Source: Flavobacterium tyrosinilyticum
Lineage (GTDB): Bacteria > Bacteroidota > Bacteroidia > Flavobacteriales > Flavobacteriaceae
Length of the DNA stretch: 64,000 nt
Reading direction: 5' to 3'
Assembly (NCBI RefSeq): GCF_023656565.1
Contig: NZ_JAMOKG010000001.1
Location: 1,122,456 to 1,186,455 of the forward strand
Under the pieces are notes generated by a model. It saw only the letters and a list, made by a program, of their open reading frames with translations, was not told the DNA's origin and did no database searches. The position numbers were made by a program, and so were the translations under genes. Below are positions 52,953-60,749 of this stretch, one piece after another; the stretch's first letter is position 1, and the number at the start of each line of letters is the position of its first letter.

Positions 52953-53718
52953 CTCAATTAATAAATGGTTGCTACGAATTACACCAATTTTCACAAATTA
53001 TTTTCTTTTTCAATACTATATAAACATTCCAATATAAGTTCCTGCACTTTCGTGTAATTCGTTTCAAAAAAACAAGAATCACAACTATCTTACTGTCAAA
53101 ACATTATAGGTTATTAACAATTTTAATAACTCTATAACTATCTCATAATCAATGAAGAATAAACAGAATATTTGTTAAAATTTTGAGGTGTTAATAGGAG
53201 TTTGTAATTGCTTGATATTCAATTAACTTTAAGTTAACAGAAAATGTTAATAAGTTCGAAAAGAAAATTAGAAGTTTTTTTTGGTTGTTTCAAAAAAATG
53301 CCTAATCCAAAACAGGAATTAAATATGCAAGAAAAGTTTCGTGAATTTTTGGAAAAGTTATCAATATCAAAAATACCATTTTCAACAGAAATCAACATAT
53401 CAACTTATCTACAAAATCAATTCAAATTTGGTTGTCAACCGTTGTTAATTAAAATACAAAAAGTCTTATAAATTAATCATTTAACTAAAAATAACTATGT
53501 TGATAACTCACAATAACTAAGAGAAACTTCATTTCAATACTTTTAAAAAAAAATTTATTCGACATATTAACACACTATAATAACCAACAAATTTTTTTAA
53601 ATTTTTAAAAATCTTTTTTGTTGTATTTAATATATGTTGAAAACTAAAAAAGTTGAAAAGGAAAAAAAATTTTGATGAATTGAATTTTAGTCTTTTTTTG
53701 AGTTTGTTTGAATCTGTT
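52953..53718. other. Long AT-rich intergenic region with near-DnaA-box 9-mers
   Basis: No gene I would defend. A 75-codon frame at 53244-53471 is Lys/Ile/Phe-rich and looks accidental. The region holds several 9-mers close to TTATnCACA: TTATCAATA (53358), TTATCTACA (53405), and TGTTGATAA (53498; the reverse of TTATCAACA). Many GTTAATAA/TTATTAAC stretches are also present. TGTTGATAACTCA occurs here and again at 52343. No strong repeats of uniform spacing are visible. Confidence 0.5.
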
Positions 53719-53793
53719 TCAGACGATTTTGAGAGGATTGTTGAGAATTTACTTGACTTTTTGGAAATGGTTTGGATTTAGTTTAAAATGGAT
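53719..53793 (-). pseudogene. Decayed 3' fragment of the DUF2007 gene
   Basis: Read on the minus strand it encodes NPNHFQKVK, a stop, then ILNNPLKIV and a stop, against HPNDFEEVQQILDNLNNPLKIV and stop at the end of the intact gene at 55370-55603. DNA identity is about 37 of 45 bases with one 9-base gap that keeps the frame. It contains an internal TAA and lacks the rest of the gene. It lies on the other side of the 53848-55329 gene from the intact copy. Confidence 0.8.
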
Positions 53794-53847
53794 GCATTTA
53801 CTTGTTAATATGTTTATTTATATTTACCTGAAATTTAAAATCAATTT

Positions 53848-55329
53848 ATGAAAAAAACTTTACTTATTCTTTTATTTCCTTTAATGAGTATTGGACAAAC
53901 TCAAATTGGAACTGATATCAATGGAGAAGCCGCTAATAATTATAGCGGTTCCAGTCTCAGTTTATCTTCAGATGGCAATGTGGTTGCTATTGGTGCTTCT
54001 GTTGATGCTGGAAACGGAACGAATTCAGGTCAAGTGCGTATATTTAAAAATATATCGGGTGTGTGGACTAAACAAGGACAAAGTATCAATGGAGAAGATG
54101 CTTATGATGATAGTGGTTCTAGTATTAGTTTATCTTCAGATGGAAGTGTGGTAGCCATTGGTGCTCGCTACAATGATGGTAATGGAAAGGATTCAGGTCA
54201 TGTGCGAGTATATAAAAATATATCTGGAGTTTGGATCCAGCAAGGAACTGATATTGATGGAGAAGCTGTTGAAGATTATAGTGGATGGAGTGTTAGTTTA
54301 TCTTCAGATGGAAGTATCGTAGCCATTGGTGCTCCTGGAAATGATGGAAGTGAGGGATATACATTCTATAAAGGTCAAGTTCGAGTATATAAAAATGTAT
54401 CTGGCGTTTGGACTAAAATTGGAGCAGATATCGATGGAGAAGCCGCTTTTGATCAAAGTGGTGATAAGGTTTGTTTATCCTCAGATGGTAGTGTGGTAGC
54501 GATTGGTGCTATTTATAATAATGGAAATGGAACCCAATCTGGTCACGTTCGAGTTTATAAAAATGTATCTGGCGTTTGGACTAAAATAGGAGCAGATATC
54601 GATGGAAAAGCCTCTTATGATCGAATTGGTTCTAGTCTAAGTTTATCTTCAGATGGGAATGTGCTAGCGATTGGTATGCCTTTCAATGAGTTAATTGGAT
54701 CTTCTTCATCTTCAGGTCAAGTTCGAGTATATAAAAATATATCTAATGTTTGGACGCAACAAGGAGATGATATCAACGGAGAAGCAATTTCTGATTTAAG
54801 TGGTTCCAGCGTTAGTTTATCTTCAGATGGAAGTGTGGTGGCAATTGGAGCTCCTTACAATGCTGGAAACGGAACGAATTCAGGTCAAGTTCGAATATAT
54901 AAAAATGTATCTGGCGTTTGGATCCAACTAGGAATTGATATTGATGGAATAGCTACTAATGATAGAAGTGGATCAAGCGTTAGTTTATCTTCAAATGGAA
55001 GTACGGTTGCTATTGGTTCTCCTCTTAATGCGGATAATGGACGCAGTTCAGGGCAAGTTCGAGTTTATGATTTATCGGCGGTTTTAAGTTCTGACAGTTT
55101 TGTAATGGAACATTTTTCAATCTATCCTAATCCAGTATCAGAAGTTGTAAACATCATTTTAAAAGAAGATTTAAAATTAGAAAAAGTAAATATTTACAAT
55201 ACTTTAGGACAATTAGTTAAGACAGAAAAGAATAAGGTTATCAATGTAAATTCTTTATCTAATGGAACTTATTTCTTTGAAATTATTACAGATAAAGGAA
55301 AAGCAACAAAAAAAATCTTGATTAATTAA
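53848..55329 (+). CDS. Secreted seven-repeat beta-propeller protein with T9SS sorting domain
   Basis: 493 residues. A signal peptide (about 1-17, LILLFPLMSIGQT) is followed by seven repeats of about 56-59 residues, each with the core SGxSxSLSSDGSxVAIGA, a variable loop with NDGNGTxSG, and (Q/H)VR(V/I)YKN(V/I)SGVW. Seven matching repeats predict a seven-bladed beta-propeller similar to integrin-type or FG-GAP propellers. The last 75 residues (IYPNPVSEVVNI through GTYFFEIITDKGK) are a type A T9SS sorting domain, so it is secreted or surface-anchored. The repeats resemble each other closely, also at DNA level, which suggests recent internal duplication. Binding partner or substrate unknown. Confidence 0.9.
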   Translation: MKKTLLILLFPLMSIGQTQIGTDINGEAANNYSGSSLSLSSDGNVVAIGASVDAGNGTNSGQVRIFKNISGVWTKQGQSINGEDAYDDSGSSISLSSDGSVVAIGARYNDGNGKDSGHVRVYKNISGVWIQQGTDIDGEAVEDYSGWSVSLSSDGSIVAIGAPGNDGSEGYTFYKGQVRVYKNVSGVWTKIGADIDGEAAFDQSGDKVCLSSDGSVVAIGAIYNNGNGTQSGHVRVYKNVSGVWTKIGADIDGKASYDRIGSSLSLSSDGNVLAIGMPFNELIGSSSSSGQVRVYKNISNVWTQQGDDINGEAISDLSGSSVSLSSDGSVVAIGAPYNAGNGTNSGQVRIYKNVSGVWIQLGIDIDGIATNDRSGSSVSLSSNGSTVAIGSPLNADNGRSSGQVRVYDLSAVLSSDSFVMEHFSIYPNPVSEVVNIILKEDLKLEKVNIYNTLGQLVKTEKNKVINVNSLSNGTYFFEIITDKGKATKKILIN

Positions 55330-55341
55330 AAAAATGATTAG

Positions 55342-55367
55342 AAAGGCTGCCAGATGGTGGCCTTTTT
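55342..55367 (+). terminator. Terminator of the propeller gene
   Basis: AAAGGC and CCA arms pair with TGG and GCCTTT, followed by five T; it lies right after the stop and before the convergent DUF2007 gene. Confidence 0.75.
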
Positions 55368-55369
55368 AT

Positions 55370-55603
55370 CTATACAATTTTTAGCGGATTATTGAGATTG
55401 TCCAGAATTTGTTGGACTTCTTCGAAATCGTTTGGATGAACTTTGAGTTTGATGCCACCGAGTGCGTTGGAGTAAAATGGCATGACGGAGAGTGTCATTT
55501 CGTTTTCAAAAAAGAACGGAATTCCTTCTTGCTCTAGTAAGTGTTTGAGAACTACGGTTTCGTGCAGATAATTGAATACGGCAATCGTTTTGAAGCTTTC
55601 CAT
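55370..55603 (-). CDS. DUF2007 domain protein
   Basis: 77 residues. The pattern FKTIAVFNYLHETVVLKHLL, EQEGIPFFFENE and GGIKLKVHPNDFEEVQQIL is the DUF2007 fold, a small beta-alpha-beta domain related to PII-like signalling proteins. No catalytic residues are known. It is convergent with the propeller gene and divergent from rnr. A broken copy of its 3' end is found at 53719-53793. Confidence 0.88.
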   Translation of the reverse strand: MESFKTIAVFNYLHETVVLKHLLEQEGIPFFFENEMTLSVMPFYSNALGGIKLKVHPNDFEEVQQILDNLNNPLKIV

Positions 55604-55713
55604 TTTAGGTCTTTTTGTAAATGTACGAAAAGTTATATTTTTAATAATTCTATTTGCTAAAAAGTATTATCTGATATCTTATTTGTAATTTTAAGCCTTA
55701 TTAGAAAAGATAT

Positions 55714-57897
55714 ATGAGTAAGAAAATTAGAAAGCCGATAAAAAAGGAGAAAGATTTCTCTGGAAAAATACTTAAGATTTTATCGCAAAATGCTAATAAA
55801 CCTTTCAATTACAAACAAATAGGAGCTAAGCTAGAACTTGATGATACAAATAGTAGAAATCAGATTATAAAAGATCTAAAGATCCTTGCAGCTCAAAAGA
55901 AGATTATAGAAACAGAACCTGGAAAATACTTGATTAAAGCAGTAAGCCAAGATTACTACGAAGGAACAATAGATATGACGAGCAGAAAAACGGCATATTT
56001 TATTTGTGATGAATTTGAAGAAGATGTTTTTATTCCGACCAATAATTTGAATCGTGCATTAGATAAAGACAAAGTAAAAGTTTACGTTTATAACCGTAGA
56101 AAAGGAAAAAGACCTGAAGGTGAAGTAATTGAAGTGGTCGAAAGAGATAAAACAGAATTTGTTGGTGTAATTGATATGCAGCCAAATTTTGCTTTTGTTT
56201 CTACTGCAAATCCTAAAATGTATACCGATATTTTTATCCCTAAAGATAAAATTGGTGAAGCAGAAAACGGTGATGTTGTTTTAGTTAAGATTGAAGATTG
56301 GCCAAAAAGAGCCGATAGTCCGTTTGGATCTGTAATTCGCGTTTTAGGTAAACCTGGAGAACATAATACTGAAATTCATGCTATTTTAGCCGAATATGGC
56401 TTGCCAGCAGATTTTCCTGTTGAAGTAGAGGTGTTTGCGCAAAAGCTGGACACTTCGATTCAGGAATCTGAGATTGCAAAACGTCGTGATATGCGTGATA
56501 CACTTACGTTTACGATTGACCCAAAAGATGCAAAAGATTTTGATGATGCCTTGTCTTTCAAAAAGTTAGAGAATGGAAACTTTGAAATTGGAATTCATAT
56601 TGCCGATGTTTCGTATTATTTAGAAGAAGGAACAATCCTAGATGATGAAGCATATCAAAGAGCAACTTCGGTTTATTTGGTCGATAGAGTAGTGCCAATG
56701 CTCCCAGAAGTATTGTCTAATTTTGCTTGTTCGCTACGTCCAAATGAAGAGAAATATACATTTTCTGCAGTATTTGAAATTTCGCCAACTTCACAAGTTA
56801 TCAACCAATGGTTTGGAAGAACAGTAATTTATTCTGATCAACGTTTTGCTTACGAAGAGGCTCAGCATATTATTGAAACAAAAGGAAATAATACCATTCC
56901 AGTTGATATTTCTATTACTGGAGAATCGTATGTAGTTTCAGATGAAATTGTTGAAGCCACTTTAAAATTAGATGAATTAGCTAAGATTTTAAGAAAGAAA
57001 AGAATGCAGCAAGGCGCTATTTCTTTTGATAAAGTGGAAGTGAAATTTAATCTTAATGAAGAAGGAGAACCAGAAGGAGTGTACTTTAAAGTTTCAAAAG
57101 ATGCTAATCATTTGATTGAAGAATTTATGCTTTTGGCTAACAGAAAAGTAGCAGAATACATTGGTAAACAAAAGAAAACCTTTGTTTACCGTATTCACGA
57201 TGAACCAAATGAAGATAAACTGGTTGCCATGCAAACTGTAATTGCTAAGTTTGGTTATAAAATTGATTTTAGGACAAAAGGTGATATAGCAAAATCAATA
57301 AATGCTTTAATGGAAGAAGTAAACGGTAAGAAAGAACAAAATCTTATTGATACTCTTGCCATTAGAAGTATGAGCAAAGCCAAATACTCGACTGATAATA
57401 TTGGTCACTATGGCTTAGCTTTTGATTATTACAGCCATTTTACATCGCCAATTCGTCGTTATCCAGACGTTATGGTACACCGTTTGTTGCAGTATTATTT
57501 GGATGGAGGAGCTTCTGTAGATGAGGAAACTTACGAAACCAAATGTCTGCATTGTTCAAACATGGAAAGTTTAGCTACTAATGCTGAGCGAGATAGTATT
57601 AAATACATGCAGGTTAAATACATGCAGGATCATCAGGATGAAGAATTTCTTGGTGTTATTTCTGGCGTTACCGAATGGGGAATTTATGTTGAAATCGTTT
57701 CTAATAAATGCGAAGGAATGGTAAGAATCAGAGAAATAAAAGAGGATTACTATACTTTTGACGAAAGACAATATGCATTGGTTGGAGCAACTTCAAACCG
57801 TTTACTGCAGTTAGGAGACGAAATTTATGTGAAAGTAAAAAATGCCGATTTAGTTAAAAAACAACTGGATTTTCATTTTTTAAGAAGAGCAGAATAA
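55714..57897 (+). CDS. rnr: Ribonuclease R
   Basis: 727 residues, full-length 3'-5' exoribonuclease of the RNB family. After a helix-turn-helix/cold-shock part (about 1-230, FNYKQIGAKLELDDTNSRNQ), the RNB domain begins near 250 with TIDPKDAKDFDDALSF, whose Asp residues (269-278) bind magnesium. RLLQYYLDGG and HFTSPIRRYPDVMVHRLLQY close the RNB domain. The S1 domain is at about 635-715 (GVISGVTEWGIYVEI). It degrades structured RNA. Confidence 0.97.
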   Translation: MSKKIRKPIKKEKDFSGKILKILSQNANKPFNYKQIGAKLELDDTNSRNQIIKDLKILAAQKKIIETEPGKYLIKAVSQDYYEGTIDMTSRKTAYFICDEFEEDVFIPTNNLNRALDKDKVKVYVYNRRKGKRPEGEVIEVVERDKTEFVGVIDMQPNFAFVSTANPKMYTDIFIPKDKIGEAENGDVVLVKIEDWPKRADSPFGSVIRVLGKPGEHNTEIHAILAEYGLPADFPVEVEVFAQKLDTSIQESEIAKRRDMRDTLTFTIDPKDAKDFDDALSFKKLENGNFEIGIHIADVSYYLEEGTILDDEAYQRATSVYLVDRVVPMLPEVLSNFACSLRPNEEKYTFSAVFEISPTSQVINQWFGRTVIYSDQRFAYEEAQHIIETKGNNTIPVDISITGESYVVSDEIVEATLKLDELAKILRKKRMQQGAISFDKVEVKFNLNEEGEPEGVYFKVSKDANHLIEEFMLLANRKVAEYIGKQKKTFVYRIHDEPNEDKLVAMQTVIAKFGYKIDFRTKGDIAKSINALMEEVNGKKEQNLIDTLAIRSMSKAKYSTDNIGHYGLAFDYYSHFTSPIRRYPDVMVHRLLQYYLDGGASVDEETYETKCLHCSNMESLATNAERDSIKYMQVKYMQDHQDEEFLGVISGVTEWGIYVEIVSNKCEGMVRIREIKEDYYTFDERQYALVGATSNRLLQLGDEIYVKVKNADLVKKQLDFHFLRRAE

Positions 57898-57920
57898 ATA
57901 ATTAATTTAAAAATAAAAGT

Positions 57921-58589
57921 ATGAGAAAGCTAATTATTGGAGCAGCAATTTTATTTGTACAAATGTCTTTTGGTCAGGTGACCAAAGAGTTAGGTGATTT
58001 TGATACCGTAAAAGTATTTGATAAATTAAGTGTAAAATTAGTTCAGTCATCTGAAAATAAGATTGTTATAAAAGGAGCAAGAGAAGCAGAGGTTGAAGCG
58101 GTTAATAAAAATGGTATTTTAAAATTAAGAATGCCTTTTCCAAAACTTTTGTCTGGAAATGATCTTGATATTACATTATACTACAAACATTTAGAACTTA
58201 TTGATGTTAATGAAGGAGCAGAGGTAAAAAGCAGTGAAGCTATCAAAGCAACTTCTTTTAAAGTAAGTGCGCAAGAAGGAGGTGTTATTAATGTTGATTT
58301 GAATGTTGATAAACTCAAAGTAAGCTCTGTTTCAGGAGGTTCTATCACTTTGACAGGAAAAGCAGAAAATCAAGTTGCAAGTTTAGGAGCAGGAGGTTAT
58401 TTACTTGCTAGTAAATTAGAGACTTCTCAGACTACTGTAAGCGTTTCTGCGGGCGGAAAAGCCGATGTTAATGCTTCTACCCTTGTCGACGCAAAAGTGA
58501 GCGCAGGAGGCTCTATTTACATTTATGGAAAACCAAAGCAAATAAACCAAAAAACTGTTTTTGGCGGTAAAATAGAAGAAGTAAAATAA
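57921..58589 (+). CDS. Secreted head GIN domain (DUF2807) protein
   Basis: 222 residues. A signal peptide (about 1-18, IIGAAILFVQMSFG) is followed by a DUF2807 adhesin-like beta-helix: FDTVKVFDKLSVKLVQSSEN, VNEGAEVKSSEAIKATSFKV, VSSVSGGSITLTGKAENQVA and the GGK-rich repeats near the end. Members bind to or lie at the cell surface in Bacteroidota, but no enzyme activity is known. It starts 23 bases after rnr and 14 bases before the LysE gene, so the three are probably co-transcribed. Confidence 0.9.
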   Translation: MRKLIIGAAILFVQMSFGQVTKELGDFDTVKVFDKLSVKLVQSSENKIVIKGAREAEVEAVNKNGILKLRMPFPKLLSGNDLDITLYYKHLELIDVNEGAEVKSSEAIKATSFKVSAQEGGVINVDLNVDKLKVSSVSGGSITLTGKAENQVASLGAGGYLLASKLETSQTTVSVSAGGKADVNASTLVDAKVSAGGSIYIYGKPKQINQKTVFGGKIEEVK

Positions 58590-58603
58590 CAAGTAGCAAT
58601 TTG

Positions 58604-59287
58604 ATGATTAATGATATTCTAGCGGGACTTCCCTGGGGACTTGTTCTTAGTTTTATGGTAGGTCCGGTGTTTTTTGTTTTATTAGAAACCAGTATTACAA
58701 AAGGATTTAGAGCTGCAATGGTTTTTGATCTTGGAGTAGTACTAGGTGATATTTTTTTTATTGCTATTGCTTATCTAGGAAGTTACCGTTTGATTTCGAG
58801 TTTAAAAGACGATCCAGCGCTTTTTATCTTTGGAGGAATAATTATGCTTTCCTACGGTATTATTTCGTTTGTAAAACTAAAGAAAGAGGAAAAAATAAAC
58901 GATGAAGAAATTGATCGTGACATTCTGAAAAGAAACTATGGCAGTTTGTTTGTAAAAGGCTTTTTATTGAACGTTATTAACATTGGAGTTTTAGGCTTTT
59001 GGCTGGCAGTAATTATCTCTGTAGGACCAAAGTTAGATATGCAGACTTCAAGAATGATGACCTTTTTTGCTGCCGTAATTATCACTTATTTATTAATTGA
59101 TTGTGCTAAAATTTTATTAGCCAAACAGTTAAAATCAAAAATGACTCCAACTAATATTCTTAAGATTAAAAAAGGAATTAGCATTGTTTTAATGGTTTTC
59201 GGATTTGCTTTAGTAATTCAAGGATGGTTTCCAAAAGAAAAAGAAATGGTTAAAAATGCTTTCGAAAGAATAGAGAAGAAGAAGTAG
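58604..59287 (+). CDS. LysE family transporter
   Basis: 227 residues with six membrane helices. The first, GLPWGLVLSFMVGPVFFVLL followed by ETSITKGFRAAMVFDLGVVLGD, has the LysE/RhtB hallmark of a small amino acid exporter. The start is the ATG at 58604, although a TTG sits just before it. The substrate, possibly an amino acid, is not shown by sequence. It is the last of the rnr-DUF2807-LysE run and is followed by a terminator. Confidence 0.9.
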   Translation: MINDILAGLPWGLVLSFMVGPVFFVLLETSITKGFRAAMVFDLGVVLGDIFFIAIAYLGSYRLISSLKDDPALFIFGGIIMLSYGIISFVKLKKEEKINDEEIDRDILKRNYGSLFVKGFLLNVINIGVLGFWLAVIISVGPKLDMQTSRMMTFFAAVIITYLLIDCAKILLAKQLKSKMTPTNILKIKKGISIVLMVFGFALVIQGWFPKEKEMVKNAFERIEKKK

Positions 59288-59314
59288 TTGCTAATAACTC
59301 AAAAATATAAAATT

Positions 59315-59341
59315 AAACCTCTGAATTTCAGAGGTTTTTTT
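59315..59341 (+). terminator. Terminator of the LysE gene
   Basis: AAACCTCTG paired with CAGAGGTTT around a five-base loop, then a T run. Confidence 0.9.
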
Positions 59342-59363
59342 GTGTTTATAAGTGTCAGTTTAG

Positions 59364-59396
59364 AACTTTGTCAAAGTTTAAAAATTTGACAAAGTT
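59364..59396. repeat. 29-bp palindrome, copy 2
   Basis: AACTTTGTCAAA and TTTGACAAAGTT flank a nine-base loop. The core 59366-59394 matches 21458-21486 at 27 of 29 bases. Confidence 0.7.
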
Positions 59397-59405
59397 GACA
59401 ACAGT

Positions 59406-59507
59406 TTGTCATTTCGACGAAGGAGAAATCTTCGCAAGTAACTCCGTAATAATTGTCCAATCTTTGTAGAGCTTCTCGTGGAGATTTCTCCTTCGTCGAA
59501 ATGACAA
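59406..59507. repeat. 102-bp inverted-repeat element (MITE/REP-like)
   Basis: Perfect 26-bp terminal inverted repeats: the left begins TTGTCATTTCGACGAAGGAG (59406-59431) and the right arm is its exact complement (59482-59507), enclosing about 50 bases with no gene. It lies between the LysE gene and the tRNA terminator. It resembles the dispersed palindromes common in Flavobacteriia. Confidence 0.85.
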
Positions 59508-59528
59508 GATTGTGGAAAGTTTAGGCAT

Positions 59529-59561
59529 AAAAAAAAGAGACACATTTCTGTATCTCTTTTT
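59529..59561 (-). terminator. Terminator of tRNA-Cys
   Basis: GAGA and ACA arms pair with TGT and TCTC, followed by eight T on the minus strand, directly after the tRNA 3' end. Confidence 0.8.
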
Positions 59562-59562
59562 G

Positions 59563-59633
59563 AGGCATCGTCCGGATTCGAACCGGAGTAGGAGCTTTTG
59601 CAGAGCCCAGCCTAGCCACTCGGCCACGACGCC
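59563..59633 (-). tRNA. tRNA-Cys (GCA)
   Basis: Cloverleaf on the minus strand. Acceptor GGCGUCG pairs with CGAUGCC, the D arm is GCC-loop-GGC, the anticodon stem GGGCU/AGCUC holds loop CUGCAAA with anticodon GCA, and the T arm UCCGG/CCGGA holds UUCGAAU. The discriminator is U, as in other tRNA-Cys. The CCA end is not encoded. Confidence 0.96.
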
Positions 59634-59727
59634 ATTACTTGAACGGTTGGCAAAAGTAACTAAAATCTTTAAATTTCAAAAGTTTCGAATGAACTATTTT
59701 AAAAAAATACAGATTTAATTGCAGTGA

Positions 59728-60087
59728 TTACTTTCTAATTTCCGTCATTTTTATAGTAACTGACTCAACATCACCACCAATAGGCGGATTTATTTTAGAA
59801 ACCCAAACTGTAGTTTTTTCTACTGTTTCTATCTCTGCCAGCACACGAATATTGATTCTTTTGGCAACATGCTCTAATAAATGCGAACGAATTGCCATTT
59901 CTTCGGCTACAATTTTGTTCAAATGAACATAATCTACAGTGTCTAAAAGATGATCTGTTTCTGCTGATTTCTGTAAATTGGTTTTAATTTTTAGATCTAC
60001 TTTGTAATCAGATCCAATTTTTCCTTCTTCAATTAAACATCCGTGGTAAGAGAAAGTGCGAATGTTTTTAAGTTTAATAACTCCCAT
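59728..60087 (-). CDS. folB: Dihydroneopterin aldolase
   Basis: 119 residues, folate pathway: cleaves 7,8-dihydroneopterin to the hydroxymethyl pterin. The opening GVIKLKNIRTFSYHGCLIEE with its HG, the mid segment LLDTVDYVHLNKIVAEEM, and SHLLEHVAKRI are the family motifs. It starts two bases after the stop of the RelE/ParE toxin gene and must share its mRNA, unless a promoter inside the toxin gene exists. Folate synthesis is usually essential, so this linkage is notable. Confidence 0.95.
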   Translation of the reverse strand: MGVIKLKNIRTFSYHGCLIEEGKIGSDYKVDLKIKTNLQKSAETDHLLDTVDYVHLNKIVAEEMAIRSHLLEHVAKRINIRVLAEIETVEKTTVWVSKINPPIGGDVESVTIKMTEIRK

Positions 60088-60089
60088 TT

Positions 60090-60386
60090 TTATAATTTTA
60101 TTCTTGTAGTGTTTGGATTTTGATAATTGGATGTTACAGCGTATACAGTAACTATTTTGTTAACTTCATCAACTGTAAAATGAATAGTGTAAGGAAATTT
60201 TTTCAAAGGTAGGGTTCGAACAGTATTGTATTTTTCTTCAAAAAAAGGAAAAGTATGTAAAGTTTCTACGTATTCTTGATATTCATTGAAGAATTTTGTT
60301 CCTAGTCCGTTTGAAAGAGATTCGTAGTATTCTCCAATTTCATCTACTTCTAAATCAGCGCGTAAGAGAATAATTATTTCAAACAT
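60090..60386 (-). CDS. RelE/ParE family toxin
   Basis: 98 residues with the compact RelE/ParE fold: an N-terminal helix pair (DLEVDEIGEYYESLSNGLGT) and the C-terminal beta sheet (TLPLKKFPYTIHFTVDEVNK, then VYAVTSNYQNP). Toxins of this superfamily either cut mRNA on the ribosome or block gyrase; which one applies here is unclear because the usual catalytic residues are not decisive. The antitoxin gene ends two bases upstream, giving the normal antitoxin-toxin order. Confidence 0.88.
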   Translation of the reverse strand: MFEIIILLRADLEVDEIGEYYESLSNGLGTKFFNEYQEYVETLHTFPFFEEKYNTVRTLPLKKFPYTIHFTVDEVNKIVTVYAVTSNYQNPNTTRIKL

Positions 60387-60388
60387 TA

Positions 60389-60607
60389 CTATTTATTCCA
60401 TTTTGCGTTGAGTCTTTTTTTCGATTCTTCCCAGCTTACAAAATCCTCAGGTTTAGCATTCTTTATACGATCTAAAACCATTTCTTGCTGCCATAACGGA
60501 ATTTCATTCTCAACATTTTCATTTACAGAAACATCTGGAATATGCTTAAAAAAACTAATAAAAGTTTCGTAAAAATCGTCTGGAATTGTAACAGTTAATT
60601 GTCTCAT
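60389..60607 (-). CDS. Antitoxin of the RelE/ParE pair
   Basis: 72 residues. The first 30 residues (LTVTIPDDFYETFISFFK) look like a beta strand and helix for DNA binding or dimerisation. The tail PEDFVSWEESKKRLNAKW is the typical extended segment of addiction-module antitoxins that binds the toxin. The gene is directly followed by the toxin and preceded by a -7 box, as expected of a self-repressing type II operon. Confidence 0.83.
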   Translation of the reverse strand: MRQLTVTIPDDFYETFISFFKHIPDVSVNENVENEIPLWQQEMVLDRIKNAKPEDFVSWEESKKRLNAKWNK

Positions 60608-60624
60608 AATTCTTAATATTTGTA

Positions 60625-60632
60625 CAAAAATA
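60625..60632 (-). promoter_or_regulatory. -7 box of the antitoxin-toxin-folB operon
   Basis: TATTTTTG on the minus strand, 17 bases before the antitoxin ATG; exact TAnnTTTG. Flanking GTACAAATATT could serve as an operator, but no clear palindrome is seen. Confidence 0.6.
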
Positions 60633-60722
60633 CTAATAAAATTAATTTCAAGTTTCAGCTTTAACGTTTCATGTTTTGTGCGACTTAAATAACTTTAAAC
60701 CTGAAACCTGAAACCTTTTTTT

Positions 60723-60730
60723 TATCTTTG
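60723..60730 (+). promoter_or_regulatory. -7 box of glnS
   Basis: TATCTTTG, 19 bases before the ATG at 60750; exact TAnnTTTG. Confidence 0.65.
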
Positions 60731-60749
60731 CTAAAATTACTATAAAATA

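Noticed and set aside
53244..53471. 75-codon frame in the long gap after rpiB
   Set aside because: Lys/Ile/Phe-rich composition expected from AT-rich DNA, no family resemblance and no promoter box at a fitting distance.
52330..53847. Chromosomal replication origin
   Set aside because: The near-DnaA-box 9-mers are imperfect and irregularly spaced in an AT-rich region, and dnaA or other origin-linked genes are not present. Kept only as a low-interest finding.
60650..60720. Tandem CTGAAAC repeat upstream of glnS as a regulatory element
   Set aside because: Only two short copies of a low-complexity motif; no symmetry or spacing that would suggest a binding site.
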